In this document: positions 31,826-40,668 of the stretch, piece by piece
How positions within the stretch are numbered: the stretch's first letter is position 1
How the letters are laid out: each line of letters opens with the position of its first letter
From: Desulforamulus ruminis DSM 2154
GTDB lineage: Bacteria > Bacillota > Desulfotomaculia > Desulfotomaculales > Desulfotomaculaceae
Length of the DNA stretch: 64,000 bases
Direction of reading: 5' to 3'
Assembly (NCBI RefSeq): GCF_000215085.1
Contig: NC_015589.1
Span: 1,116,001 to 1,180,000, forward strand
The notes under the pieces: model-generated
The model's input: only the letters and a program-made list of their open reading frames with translations
The model's database searches: none
What the model was told of the DNA's origin: nothing
Made by a program: the position numbers and the translations under genes

Positions 31826-32590
31826 TTGAAAAAAATTTGCTTCCAATGCAATATTTGCGGAGAAATCTGTGATAGCGATTTTTCACAACTAAGTCGTGAG
31901 GAAATCTCCTGTTTTCGCTGTGGTTCCACCGTCCGAATGCGCGCCATCATTCACCTGTTATCCATGAGCTTGTTTGGCAACAGCCTGGCCTTACCCCACT
32001 TTCCGGTAAACGATAAAATTAAAGGCCTGGGCATGAGTGACTGGGAGGGCTACGCCCTTCCTTTGGCTCAAAAGTTCAACTATGTCAATACCTTTTATCA
32101 TCAGGAACCGAGGCTGGATATCGTAAAGGTGGAGCCTAAATGGCATAATCAATTTGATTTCATCATCTCCAGCGATGTCTTTGAACATGTTCCTCCGCCG
32201 GTTCACATTGCTTTTGAGAATGTCCGAAAAATGCTTAAACCCGGGGGGACCTTCATTTTTACGGTGCCTTACAGCAAACTGTCCCAAACCACGGAACATT
32301 TCCCCGATTTATTTGATTATGAAATAATCGTTGAGAAAGAGCAAAAGAAATTAATCAATGTTACCCGAGACGGCCATAAGCAGGTTTACGAAAATCTGAT
32401 TTTTCATGGCGGATCCGGTGCTACTTTGGAAATGCGAGTTTTCTCGGAAGCGTCTCTATTAGTTCATTTCCAGGAAGCGGGATTCCCGATCGTGAAGATC
32501 CACGGCCAATCCAATTTGAAATATGGCATCCATTGGGAACAACAGTGGTCTCTGCCCATTACGGCCCGGGTTGGGGATTTAAGCCTCTGA
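31826..32590 (+). CDS. SAM methyltransferase with N-terminal zinc-binding motif
   Basis: About 254 residues. The N-terminus holds CFQCNICGEICDSD and later CFRC, a four-cysteine set typical of zinc knuckles in glycan-linked methyltransferases. A class I core follows: FDFIISSDVFEHV (motif IV), VRKMLKPGGTFIFTVPYS (post-motif region). The favoured start is TTG 31826, eight bases after GGGAGGG; ATG 31787 sits directly on a G-rich run. It opens the glycan cluster. The acceptor is unknown. Confidence 0.75.
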   Translation: MKKICFQCNICGEICDSDFSQLSREEISCFRCGSTVRMRAIIHLLSMSLFGNSLALPHFPVNDKIKGLGMSDWEGYALPLAQKFNYVNTFYHQEPRLDIVKVEPKWHNQFDFIISSDVFEHVPPPVHIAFENVRKMLKPGGTFIFTVPYSKLSQTTEHFPDLFDYEIIVEKEQKKLINVTRDGHKQVYENLIFHGGSGATLEMRVFSEASLLVHFQEAGFPIVKIHGQSNLKYGIHWEQQWSLPITARVGDLSL

Positions 32591-32621
32591 TTGGCAGATA
32601 CTAGTCATTTTAACCGTAAAC

Positions 32622-32670
32622 GAATTTATAAAACCTTGTGAACATATATTGCACAAGGTTTTATAAATTC
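32622..32670. repeat. Perfect 19-base inverted repeat
   Basis: The bases at 32622-32640 and 32652-32670 are exact reverse complements (arms beginning GAATTTATAAAACC and ending GGTTTTATAAATTC), with an 11-base loop. It lies between the methyltransferase and sulfotransferase genes. No T-run follows. It may be a bidirectional terminator using the Ts in its arm, or the remains of a small mobile element. Confidence 0.8.
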
Positions 32671-32747
32671 CATCCCATTACCAGCACCGGCGCATATAAT
32701 AATTTACCTGGGTTTTTATAAAAATTTCCGGAGGTGTCTGTTTAAAG

Positions 32748-33530
32748 ATGTACGCTGAAAATAGCAGGACCCAAAGAAAGGTAATTCTTCATATTCATTT
32801 TTTTAAAAATGCCGGAACCACCATCGACAGCATTTTAGAAAAAAATTTTGGTCAATCTCTGGCCTATCTGGAAGGGGATTCGGCAACGGACAAGGTTTCC
32901 GGTGAGCGGATCATCCGGTTTTTAGGGGAGCACCCCGAGATTAAGGCCGTCTCTTCGCATCAGGCCGAGTATTTCTTGCCGGATGACCTCAATTATATGA
33001 TATATCCTATCTTTTTTCTCCGGCACCCGTTGGACCGGGTGGGATCGGTTTACAGTTTTGTACGCAGAATGAATCTGGAATCCAAGGAAACACAATGGGC
33101 CAGAAAAGAGATACGGGACTTTGTTACTTTTTTTCTGAGCGATGAAGGGGGCCTGATTATCAAAAACTTTCATGTGGCCCGCATTTTAAATATTTCATCT
33201 ATGCCGGGAGATGCCCTGAATTACCTTGAGCAAGCCAAACAATGCCTGCACAGGAGCCCCTTTTTTGGTATTGTTGAAAGATTTAATGATAGCCTCCTTT
33301 TGTTGCAAAAGATGCTGAATCAACCTTTTCCCGGCTTGGATTTTTCTTATAAAAGGCAAAATGTCAGCATCGAACGGGAGACGACGTTGCAGGAGCGCCT
33401 GCAATCCCTGGAAGAACGTCTGGGGCAAGACGTGTTCCGGCAACTGGTAACAGGCAATTCCCTGGATCTTGAACTTTATGATTATGCCCTTCGGTTGTTT
33501 GATGAAAGGTTTAAGGCCATGACCCGATAA
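32748..33530 (+). CDS. PAPS-dependent sulfotransferase
   Basis: Predicted to move sulfate from 3'-phosphoadenosine-5'-phosphosulfate (PAPS) to a sugar. The 5'-phosphosulfate loop is HIHFFKNAGTTIDS (about 16-29), the 3'-phosphate site RHPLDRVGSVYSF (from about 92), and the C-terminal half is helical, as in the sulfotransferase family 2 type. The 260 residues are normal. ATG 32748 is preceded by GGAGGTG at some distance. Its neighbours are methyltransferases, a fusion glycosyltransferase and an APS kinase that could make PAPS. The acceptor glycan is inferred from context. Confidence 0.8.
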   Translation: MYAENSRTQRKVILHIHFFKNAGTTIDSILEKNFGQSLAYLEGDSATDKVSGERIIRFLGEHPEIKAVSSHQAEYFLPDDLNYMIYPIFFLRHPLDRVGSVYSFVRRMNLESKETQWARKEIRDFVTFFLSDEGGLIIKNFHVARILNISSMPGDALNYLEQAKQCLHRSPFFGIVERFNDSLLLLQKMLNQPFPGLDFSYKRQNVSIERETTLQERLQSLEERLGQDVFRQLVTGNSLDLELYDYALRLFDERFKAMTR

Positions 33531-33644
33531 AAGCCTTGGTTTACAGGACTTGTTTTCGGGAAAGGAAAAAGAGTCCGCCTGAATATCGATCAATCGTTTT
33601 TTAGACAGCAATGGTTTCTATCAGGAAGATTGGAGTGAATACTT

Positions 33645-36551
33645 TTGGTATTAAATCCCTTAACCCTTCCCTTTGACCAATATCAAAGATACAGGATGGT
33701 GGCAGACATCATCGGAGCCTTGAAAGGTGCTGAGCCGTGCAGCATCCTGGATATCGGCGGCTATCCGGGCACCATTAAAGCATTTCTGCCCCAGGAGCAG
33801 ATTACCATCGCCGATCTGACGGAGGAGGAAGAAGAGGGCCTGGTACAGGCTGACGGCAGAAATTTACCCTTTGCCGATGCCGCCTTTGATTATGTTATTT
33901 CCTGTGACACCTTGGAACACGTCCCTGCCAGCGACCGCAATGGTTTTGTGAAAGAGATGATTCGCACCGGAAAAAAGTACTTGATTATTGCCGCTCCTTT
34001 TGATTCGCCCGGAGTGACCCAGGCGGAGGATTTTTTTTCCGGCCTTTTTAAAGCCCGTTACGGTGACGGCTATTATTTTATGGAAGAACACATCGCCTAC
34101 GGACTTCCCAACCTGGACCGGACGACCCGGTATCTTCAGGAGGCAGGCTTAAAAACCCTGGTTCTGCCCAACGGTTTTCTCCCCAGATGGCTAATCGGCA
34201 TTTCCCTTTTCTTTTTGTTGCAATGGAAGTTTCAGGATCAGGAACTCTTAAACCAGTTTAACACCTATTATAATTCAAATTTTTATCTGTTGGATAACTG
34301 TGAGCCCAGCTATCGCAAAGTGATTATCGCTACCAAAGATCCTGCAGACCCGGCTTTTAAGCGACTGGCGGAAAGCGTCAAGGAGATTTTTGAGGCTCCC
34401 AAAGATTCAATGGACATGAATCAGGCCCTTGAAATGATCAATATCTTTATACAGATTATTTCTGACGAATGGTCCGAGCGAGCCCTAGACGCTGAAGAAA
34501 CCCAAGAGATATTGACTTTGGAAGTGGAGGAGTTAAAGAAACAACTTAAGCTTTGCCAGGAATCCCTGATAAAAAGTCAAAGAAAAAACCTATTACGCAG
34601 CCGTCTAAAAAATGAAGTGAAAAAATTAGTTCTCCGAAATAATCAAACGCTCTACAGAGTATTCCGGGAAAAATCCCGGCAGCGTGTAAAATATGACGTC
34701 ATTGTATTCCCCATTATTGACTGGGATTTTCGTTTTCAACGTCCCCAACAAATGGCTTCTCAGTTTGCCAAAAACGATCACCGGGTATTTTACATCAGCA
34801 CCGGTTTTATTCAAGGACCTTCCTATAAATATTTTTCCAAAGGGAAGAACATTTATCAAGTGCAGTTGGCCGGTACTCCGGAAGTCAACATCTACACCGA
34901 TGAGATCAAAGACTATGTTGAAGAATTGTACCAGTCCTTCGAACAGCTGATTGCGGAAAAGGAGATCAGGAACGCGGTTCTTCTGGTGCAACTGCCCTTT
35001 TGGAAAGATCTTGCCCTGGCTTTACGGGAAAAGTACCGTTTCAAAGTGGTTTATGACTGCATGGATAAACATTCAGGTTTTTCTACCAATAAAAACAGTA
35101 TGTTGAACCAGGAAGAGGATTTAAGCAAACAGAGCGATCTGGTTATAACTACCTCCCTTGATTTGTTTAATGAGCATAGGAAGTTAAACAAAAATTGCAT
35201 TTTAAACAATAACGCCACTAACTTCAATCATTTTTGTTCGCCCATTAACGGCATAGCGGGACAAATCGCTCATCTGCCTCCACCCATTATCGGGTATTAC
35301 GGCGCCATTTCGGACTGGTTTGATACCCAACTGGTGGCGGAAATGGCCAAGAAACAAACGAACTGGACCTTTGTACTGATTGGCAGCACCTTCGGGGCGG
35401 ATTTATCGCCTCTGGCCGGAATAAACAACATAAAACTGTTGGGAGAACAAAGCTATGCCAGCCTGCCGGGATTTCTGCATGCCTTTGATGTTTGCATTAT
35501 TCCTTTTAAAGTGCTGCCTCTAACCAACGCCACCAATCCGGTTAAATTCTTTGAGTATTTAAGTGCGGGAAAACCGGTTGTTTCAGTGGCCTTACCGGAA
35601 TTACTTCCCTATGAACAAGAGGAACTGGTTTATATCGCCGGTGACAGTGAACAGTTCATTGAAAAAATAAAGCAGGCACTGGATACCAATAGTCATACCC
35701 GCAGGGTGGCTAGGATGAATTTTGCCCAAAAGCATACCTGGGAAGCCCGGTTTTTAGAAATCAGCCTTGCCCTGCAAGGTCTCTATAAAAAAGTAAGCAT
35801 TGTTATCATTACCTACAACAATCTCCATCTCACTCAACTGTGTCTGGAGAGTATCTTTAAATGCACCCATTATCCCAACTATGAACTGATTATCGTGGAT
35901 AATCATTCCTTTGACGGCACGGTGAAATACCTGAAGGACCTTAAAAAGAAGCGCTCTGATGTAAAAATAAAGCTTAACAACCGCAATGAGGGCTTTGCCA
36001 AGGCCAATAATCAAGGGATGCAAATGGCTGAAGGGGAATACATCGTTCTTCTGAATAATGACACCATTGTAACTTCCCACTGGCTTACCAAACTGATCGG
36101 TTATCTGGAGAAATATTCCGAGGTGGGGATGGTAGGGCCGGTAACCAACTGCTCCGGCAATGAGTCCAAAATTGACGTGACCTATACCTCCATCGAGGAC
36201 ATTGAGGAATTTGCCCGGCAATATACCGAAGATCATGAGGGCTGTTTTTTTGAAATAAAAATGCTGGCCATGTTTTGTGTTGCTTTCAGAAGAACCTTGT
36301 TGGATGAGGTTGGCCTGCTGGATGAGCAGTTTGGCATCGGCATGTTTGAAGACGATGATTTTGCCCTGCGGGTGAAAGAAAGGGGTTATAAATTGATCTG
36401 TGCGGAAGATATTTTTGTGCATCACTTCCTCAATGCTTCCTTTAAGCTGCTGGGACAGCAAAAATATTTGGAGATATTTCAGGAAAACAAGAAGAAGTTT
36501 GAAAAAAAATGGGGCATATCCTGGCAGCCTCATTGCTACCGGGAGAAATAG
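33645..36551 (+). CDS. Three-domain methyltransferase / GT1 / GT2 fusion
   Basis: A 968-residue protein. Residues about 1-230 are a class I methyltransferase (LDIGGYPG, then FDYVISCDTLEHVP). About 275-340 is a charged coiled-coil linker. About 350-710 is a GT-B glycosyltransferase (FRFQRPQQMASQFAK, late NPVKFFEYLSAGKPVVS). From about 717 a GT-A family 2 domain follows (VSIVIITYNN, NNDTIVT, then FEDDDFALRVKERGYK). It could add and modify successive sugars of one chain. TTG 33645 follows GGAGTGA. Fusions of this kind are found in O-antigen and S-layer glycan clusters. The sugars are unknown. Confidence 0.88.
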   Translation: MVLNPLTLPFDQYQRYRMVADIIGALKGAEPCSILDIGGYPGTIKAFLPQEQITIADLTEEEEEGLVQADGRNLPFADAAFDYVISCDTLEHVPASDRNGFVKEMIRTGKKYLIIAAPFDSPGVTQAEDFFSGLFKARYGDGYYFMEEHIAYGLPNLDRTTRYLQEAGLKTLVLPNGFLPRWLIGISLFFLLQWKFQDQELLNQFNTYYNSNFYLLDNCEPSYRKVIIATKDPADPAFKRLAESVKEIFEAPKDSMDMNQALEMINIFIQIISDEWSERALDAEETQEILTLEVEELKKQLKLCQESLIKSQRKNLLRSRLKNEVKKLVLRNNQTLYRVFREKSRQRVKYDVIVFPIIDWDFRFQRPQQMASQFAKNDHRVFYISTGFIQGPSYKYFSKGKNIYQVQLAGTPEVNIYTDEIKDYVEELYQSFEQLIAEKEIRNAVLLVQLPFWKDLALALREKYRFKVVYDCMDKHSGFSTNKNSMLNQEEDLSKQSDLVITTSLDLFNEHRKLNKNCILNNNATNFNHFCSPINGIAGQIAHLPPPIIGYYGAISDWFDTQLVAEMAKKQTNWTFVLIGSTFGADLSPLAGINNIKLLGEQSYASLPGFLHAFDVCIIPFKVLPLTNATNPVKFFEYLSAGKPVVSVALPELLPYEQEELVYIAGDSEQFIEKIKQALDTNSHTRRVARMNFAQKHTWEARFLEISLALQGLYKKVSIVIITYNNLHLTQLCLESIFKCTHYPNYELIIVDNHSFDGTVKYLKDLKKKRSDVKIKLNNRNEGFAKANNQGMQMAEGEYIVLLNNDTIVTSHWLTKLIGYLEKYSEVGMVGPVTNCSGNESKIDVTYTSIEDIEEFARQYTEDHEGCFFEIKMLAMFCVAFRRTLLDEVGLLDEQFGIGMFEDDDFALRVKERGYKLICAEDIFVHHFLNASFKLLGQQKYLEIFQENKKKFEKKWGISWQPHCYREK

Positions 36552-36566
36552 TCTGGCACAGGAGGA

Positions 36567-37097
36567 ATGACAGAAGCTATGTTTACCATATGGTTGACCG
36601 GATTATCCGGGGCGGGAAAAACCACTCTTTCAGCTTTGCTGGCAGAGGAGCTCTGCCGGAAAGGCTATAAATTGGAACTGTTGGACGGAGACCAACTAAG
36701 AGGCGGTATCAGCCGGGATTTAGGCTATGGTAAGGAAGACCGCATCAAACAAGTGCAGCGGGTGGGATATCTTTGTGAACTGCTCAATAAACACGGAGTT
36801 GTAACCATTGTTTCTTTAATTTCCCCTTACCGGGATTCCAGAGAAGTATTGCGGACTAAAATAAAGCATTTTGTAGAAGTTTATATGAAATGTCCCCTGG
36901 AGACCTTGCTGGGCAGGGATCCCAAAGGGCTGTATAAAAAGGCCCTGGCGGGAGAAATAAAAAGCTTTACCGGCATATCCGATCCCTATGAAGAACCTCT
37001 CCGGCCCGAAATAACCGTTTTTTCAGATCAGGAAACCCCGCACCAAGGCTGTGAGAAAGTTTTACAAAGATTGCTTGAACTAGAATTAATTGATTAG
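36567..37097 (+). CDS. Adenylylsulfate (APS) kinase
   Basis: Phosphorylates APS to PAPS, the donor for sulfotransferases. The P-loop is GLSGAGKTT; DGDQLRGGISRDLGYGKEDR is the substrate region, and RDPKGLYKKALAGEIKSFTG the lid. Compared with the usual DGDNxRHGL and ENIRR, this protein has Gln for Asn, Gly for His and KQVQR, so its activity may differ. ATG 36567 is one base after GGAGG; ATG 36579 is an alternative. No ATP sulfurylase is in the window, so APS must come from elsewhere. Pairing with the sulfotransferase at 32,748 is inferred. Confidence 0.85.
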   Translation: MTEAMFTIWLTGLSGAGKTTLSALLAEELCRKGYKLELLDGDQLRGGISRDLGYGKEDRIKQVQRVGYLCELLNKHGVVTIVSLISPYRDSREVLRTKIKHFVEVYMKCPLETLLGRDPKGLYKKALAGEIKSFTGISDPYEEPLRPEITVFSDQETPHQGCEKVLQRLLELELID

Positions 37098-37129
37098 TTT
37101 ATATAAATCCCAGGCAGGAGGTGTATTTT

Positions 37130-38185
37130 TTGAAGGACATAAAGGAGTTTTTTTCTTTACTCTTTTCTCAGGAGGCAAAGGAGGCCTGGCAGGAATATTT
37201 ACAGCAGTTTGAAGGCAATTATGAAGTCTTTTGGCATCAAATGGAAAGGAATCTCAGTGAAGAGGAACTCATGAGAATGTTCCGGATCATGTTAATGATC
37301 ACCGGGAAAGGGCTCTTTCCTTTTGAAAGGAGGGTAAGGTTATTTGAACTGGCGGAATCCATGGGCATGCATATCATGCCGGATCATTTTTATGAGCCGG
37401 TGCCCAACACGTTGGCTTTAAATCAGGAGGCTTGGCAAGTCTACGATGCACGGGGAATGGAACTGGACGGAGAAAAACAGCTCGATTTACTGCAGGAAAT
37501 GGCGGAATTTATCCGGGAGATGGAAGATACGCCCCATGAAATGCCGGCCGCCGGATGTCAATATTATTTTAACAGCCCATCCTTTTGCCCTACGGATGCC
37601 GTTTTTTACTATGCCGTCCTAAGATATTTTAGGCCCCAAAGGGTCTTTGAGATCGGCTGCGGTCATTCCACCCTGGTGGCGGCTCGAGCTGCGGCCAAGA
37701 ACGGCGGGATGGAACTGACCTGTGTGGAACCTTACCCGGCGGAATATCTGAAAAAGGACTTGGGTATTTCCTGCCGGTTAATCATTAAAAAGGTCCAGGA
37801 ACTGCCCCTGGACACGTTTCAACAACTGCAGGCCAATGACGTGCTTTTCATTGACAGTTCCCATGTTTCTAAAATTGGTTCCGATGTAAATTACCTTCTT
37901 TTGCGGGTGTTGCCTCTGCTGAATCCGGGGGTGATTGTTCATTTTCATGATATCTTCCTGCCGGATGAATATCCGGAACACTGGATTAAAGAGAAAAAAA
38001 TATTCTGGAACGAGCAGTATCTGCTGCATGCTTTCATGTTGTTTAACGCGGATTATGAAGTGCTGCTGGCGAACCATTACCTGGGCAAATACCACAAACC
38101 CCAACTGCAGCGTTTGATGCCCAAGGCTCCCAGCCACGGGGGAGGAAGTTTCTGGATCAGAAGAAAGGTAAAAGCCCGCCAATAA
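37130..38185 (+). CDS. Class I methyltransferase (Methyltransf_24-like)
   Basis: About 351 residues. The first 150 are helical and acidic with no recognised family. The C-terminal half has the SAM site VFEIGCGHST, an acidic strand LTCVEPYP, then VLFIDSSHVSKIGSDVNY, a pattern of the Methyltransf_24 group, and a late VHFHDIFLPDEYP typical of sugar-modifying enzymes. TTG 37130 is seven bases after AGGAGG; a GTG at 37121 overlaps that site. It is probably cotranscribed with the fusion gene and the APS kinase gene. Confidence 0.75.
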   Translation: MKDIKEFFSLLFSQEAKEAWQEYLQQFEGNYEVFWHQMERNLSEEELMRMFRIMLMITGKGLFPFERRVRLFELAESMGMHIMPDHFYEPVPNTLALNQEAWQVYDARGMELDGEKQLDLLQEMAEFIREMEDTPHEMPAAGCQYYFNSPSFCPTDAVFYYAVLRYFRPQRVFEIGCGHSTLVAARAAAKNGGMELTCVEPYPAEYLKKDLGISCRLIIKKVQELPLDTFQQLQANDVLFIDSSHVSKIGSDVNYLLLRVLPLLNPGVIVHFHDIFLPDEYPEHWIKEKKIFWNEQYLLHAFMLFNADYEVLLANHYLGKYHKPQLQRLMPKAPSHGGGSFWIRRKVKARQ

Positions 38186-38236
38186 TATGAAGTTTAGCCA
38201 GAAAACCCGGAAGGTTTGGGGAAGGGGATTTTTGCT

Positions 38237-39157
38237 ATGTTAAGCTATGAAGATAAATTAAAAAATGAAATTTGTTTTTATGAGAACGCTTTTAAGGGGC
38301 GCATGGGCGCTTCAGCCCCGGAAATCTGGGCCCGGGTTGAAGAACATTTCGCCAATGCGGTTGAGGCCGTCACAGGGGTTAGGAACCTTTATCAATACGT
38401 AGCCCGCCATGTCCAGGGGAAAGCGGCGGTCTCCATTTTAGGACTGGGCTCCGGGGCTTGTGGTAATGAGCTGGACGGCATTGCTCCTCTTTTAAAGAAT
38501 CAGAACTGCAAAGTGGAATTGACCTGTGTGGATATTAACGAAAAGATTCTTCAGCAGGCCGCCGAAGAGGCGGCTAAACGACAGGTGGATTTTCAGCCCT
38601 TAACGTCGGATATTAATCAAATTCAATTGAAGCCGGAGCGATATGATGTCATTGTAGCCTATGCTTCTTTGCATCATTTTGTGGAACTGGACCATATCGC
38701 CGAGCAGGTGAATAAAGCCTTGCGACCGGATGGCATCTTTGTTACGGTGGATATTCCCACTTGTAACGGCTACCTTATGTGGGATGAAACCTACGAAGTG
38801 GTAAACGCCCTCTGGAAGATCCTTCCCGTTCAATATAAAATTGATCATAACGGATATCGCAATCCAGTTTACGTGGATGTTTATCCCAATGTGGATTATT
38901 CGGAATACCGTTTTGAATGCATTAATTCTGAAGCCATTTTGCCGGCCTTAAGAAAACATCTGGTGGAAGTGGATTATGTTCCGGCACTGTCCATTACCAG
39001 ACGCTTTTTTGACGGGAAGTTTGGCCCTAATTTTGATTTGTCCCGCCCGCTGGATGCAACAATTTTTGATTTTATTACCCGTTTAGATACCCATTACATT
39101 GAAACCGGTCTTTTACAGCCGGAAACCTTTTTTGGGGCCTATGGTAAAAAACGTTAA
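38237..39157 (+). CDS. Class I SAM methyltransferase
   Basis: A 306-residue enzyme. Motif I is ILGLGSGACGNE, motif II VDINEK, motif IV VIVAYASLHHFVELDHI, and NKALRPDGIFVTVDIP marks the strand after. The C-terminal 120 residues carry an extra helical cap. ATG 38237 follows GGAAGGGG. It is the last plus-strand gene of the glycan cluster. It is followed by a 183-base gap with an intergenic repeat. Acceptor unknown. Confidence 0.75.
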   Translation: MLSYEDKLKNEICFYENAFKGRMGASAPEIWARVEEHFANAVEAVTGVRNLYQYVARHVQGKAAVSILGLGSGACGNELDGIAPLLKNQNCKVELTCVDINEKILQQAAEEAAKRQVDFQPLTSDINQIQLKPERYDVIVAYASLHHFVELDHIAEQVNKALRPDGIFVTVDIPTCNGYLMWDETYEVVNALWKILPVQYKIDHNGYRNPVYVDVYPNVDYSEYRFECINSEAILPALRKHLVEVDYVPALSITRRFFDGKFGPNFDLSRPLDATIFDFITRLDTHYIETGLLQPETFFGAYGKKR

Positions 39158-39228
39158 AGGCAATGTCGTAAGACAACTACTTTTAAAAAGCGCACTCTCA
39201 GATAAAATAACGGATAACGAGAGAAAAA

Positions 39229-39333
39229 AATAGAACGCGGATTGAACGATGATACGGATTTATGCGGATTTTTAAAATAAAGATTAAAAAATCCGTGATA
39301 ATCCGCGGAAATCCGTAAAATCGGCGTTCTATT
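39229..39333. repeat. Intergenic repeat with AATAGAACGC ends, copy 1
   Basis: Starts AATAGAACGC and ends with the exact reverse complement GCGTTCTATT. Inside are several ATCCG(T/C)-type units on both strands. A related element with different interior lies at 47,740-47,943. It fills most of the gap between the convergent methyltransferase and rmlD genes. Confidence 0.75.
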
Positions 39334-39340
39334 TATTTCC

Positions 39341-40189
39341 TCAATTCTTTTTGTGCTCCCTTAAATAACGTTGCAAAGCGTCCTGCCAGCCGGGCATTTC
39401 CCTGCCGGTAACGGCCTGCAGGGGAAAGGGGTCCAGAACGGAGTAGGCGGGTCTGGGAGCGGGCCTGGGAAATTCCGCGGTAGTGCAGGGGTCGATGGGG
39501 ATAGCAAGGTTCATGATCTTTTTAATCTCCAGGGCTAGGCCATACCAGGTGGTTTGGCCGGTATTGGTGAGGTGATAGGTTCCGAAAATACCGGTTTGCG
39601 CCAGTTTCATAAGGCCTTGGGCCAGGTCGACGGTATAGGTTGGACAACCGGTCTGGTCATTGGCAATTTCCAAGCGGTTTTTTTCTGAGGCCAGTTTTAA
39701 GACGGTATCCACAAAATTTTTGCCTCCGGGACCAAAAAGCCAACTGGTCCGGACAATAAAAAAACGGTCCAGGGTTTCCCGGATAGCCATTTCTCCATAA
39801 AGCTTGCTTAGGCCGTATACATTGATAGGGTCCGGGGAGGCATAAACGGGATAGGGCAGACGGGACTCGCCGTTAAAAACATAATCTGTACTGAGATGCA
39901 TGAGGGCGGCATGGATTTCCCGGCATAAACAGGCCAGATAGCGGGGTCCCAGGCTGTTAATGGCAAAGGCTTCTTTACGGCATTCCTCCGCCCGGTCTAC
40001 CTGGGTATAGGCCGCACAGTTTATCACCAAAGTAGGTTTAAGAAAATGCAAGACGTGTTTTAAAGTGGAAAAATCCGTAACATCCAGTTCAGCTTTCTTA
40101 AAGGGATAGACTTCCGCTCCGGACTCGTGACAGGCTTTGCTGATCTGGCTCCCCAGCATACCGCCCGCGCCGGTAATTAAAATTTTCAA
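39341..40189 (-). CDS. rmlD: dTDP-4-dehydrorhamnose reductase
   Basis: Last step of dTDP-L-rhamnose synthesis: reduces dTDP-4-dehydro-L-rhamnose with NAD(P)H. Short-chain dehydrogenase fold with ITGAGGMLGSQ at the N-terminus, CAAYTQVDRAE, the catalytic STDYVF serine/tyrosine set and YGLSKLYGE (YxxxK). The 282 residues are normal. Its ATG overlaps the rmlC stop by four bases. Part of the minus-strand rmlA-rmlC-rmlD operon. Confidence 0.93.
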   Translation of the reverse strand: MKILITGAGGMLGSQISKACHESGAEVYPFKKAELDVTDFSTLKHVLHFLKPTLVINCAAYTQVDRAEECRKEAFAINSLGPRYLACLCREIHAALMHLSTDYVFNGESRLPYPVYASPDPINVYGLSKLYGEMAIRETLDRFFIVRTSWLFGPGGKNFVDTVLKLASEKNRLEIANDQTGCPTYTVDLAQGLMKLAQTGIFGTYHLTNTGQTTWYGLALEIKKIMNLAIPIDPCTTAEFPRPAPRPAYSVLDPFPLQAVTGREMPGWQDALQRYLREHKKN

Positions 40190-40647
40190 CCGTGTTTTAC
40201 CTCCCAGTCATAGGGTATGCCAGGCGTGTTATAAGGCAGCCGGTGTTCGTCCGGCTCCTGGTAGTTGTACAGTTCCGTGGGGAAATTCACGATGAGGGCC
40301 GGCTGATTGCCTGCGGTTGTGAAGCCGTGGTAAACCAGCGGAGGAATCCGCAGAAGCAGAGGATTTAAATTGCCCAGATGAAAGACGTTGACCGTTCCCC
40401 GGGTGGGACTGCCTTCCCGGTCATCGTACAGGACCACCTTGGCCATTCCGGATAGGCATACAAAATGGTCCCATTGTTTTTGGTGATAATGCCAGGCCTT
40501 AATGATATGAGGGTAACAGGCCGTGACATAGGCCTGGGAGAAATTCATAAATTCAGGCCAGTCCGCCCGCAGCATTTCCATTAAATAACCGCGGTCATCC
40601 GGAATCACTTGCAGTTTTTTTGTTAGCACGTCTTTAATTAAAAGCAC
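40186..40647 (-). CDS. rmlC: dTDP-4-dehydrorhamnose 3,5-epimerase-like protein
   Basis: Cupin enzyme that inverts C3 and C5 of the dehydro sugar. It shows IPDDRGYLMEMLR, the AYVTACYPHIIKAWHYHQKQ stretch with the catalytic His, WDHFVCLSG and LVYHGFTT. At 153 residues it is shorter than the classic 180-residue RmlC, like versions found in many Gram-positive and archaeal clusters. Coupled to rmlD by overlap. Confidence 0.85.
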   Translation of the reverse strand: MLLIKDVLTKKLQVIPDDRGYLMEMLRADWPEFMNFSQAYVTACYPHIIKAWHYHQKQWDHFVCLSGMAKVVLYDDREGSPTRGTVNVFHLGNLNPLLLRIPPLVYHGFTTAGNQPALIVNFPTELYNYQEPDEHRLPYNTPGIPYDWEVKHG

Positions 40648-40668
40648 AGAAAGACCTCCTTGGCAAAT

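Noticed and set aside
35754-36533. 259-residue minus-strand frame opposite the GT2 domain
   Set aside because: Shadow of the fusion protein gene.
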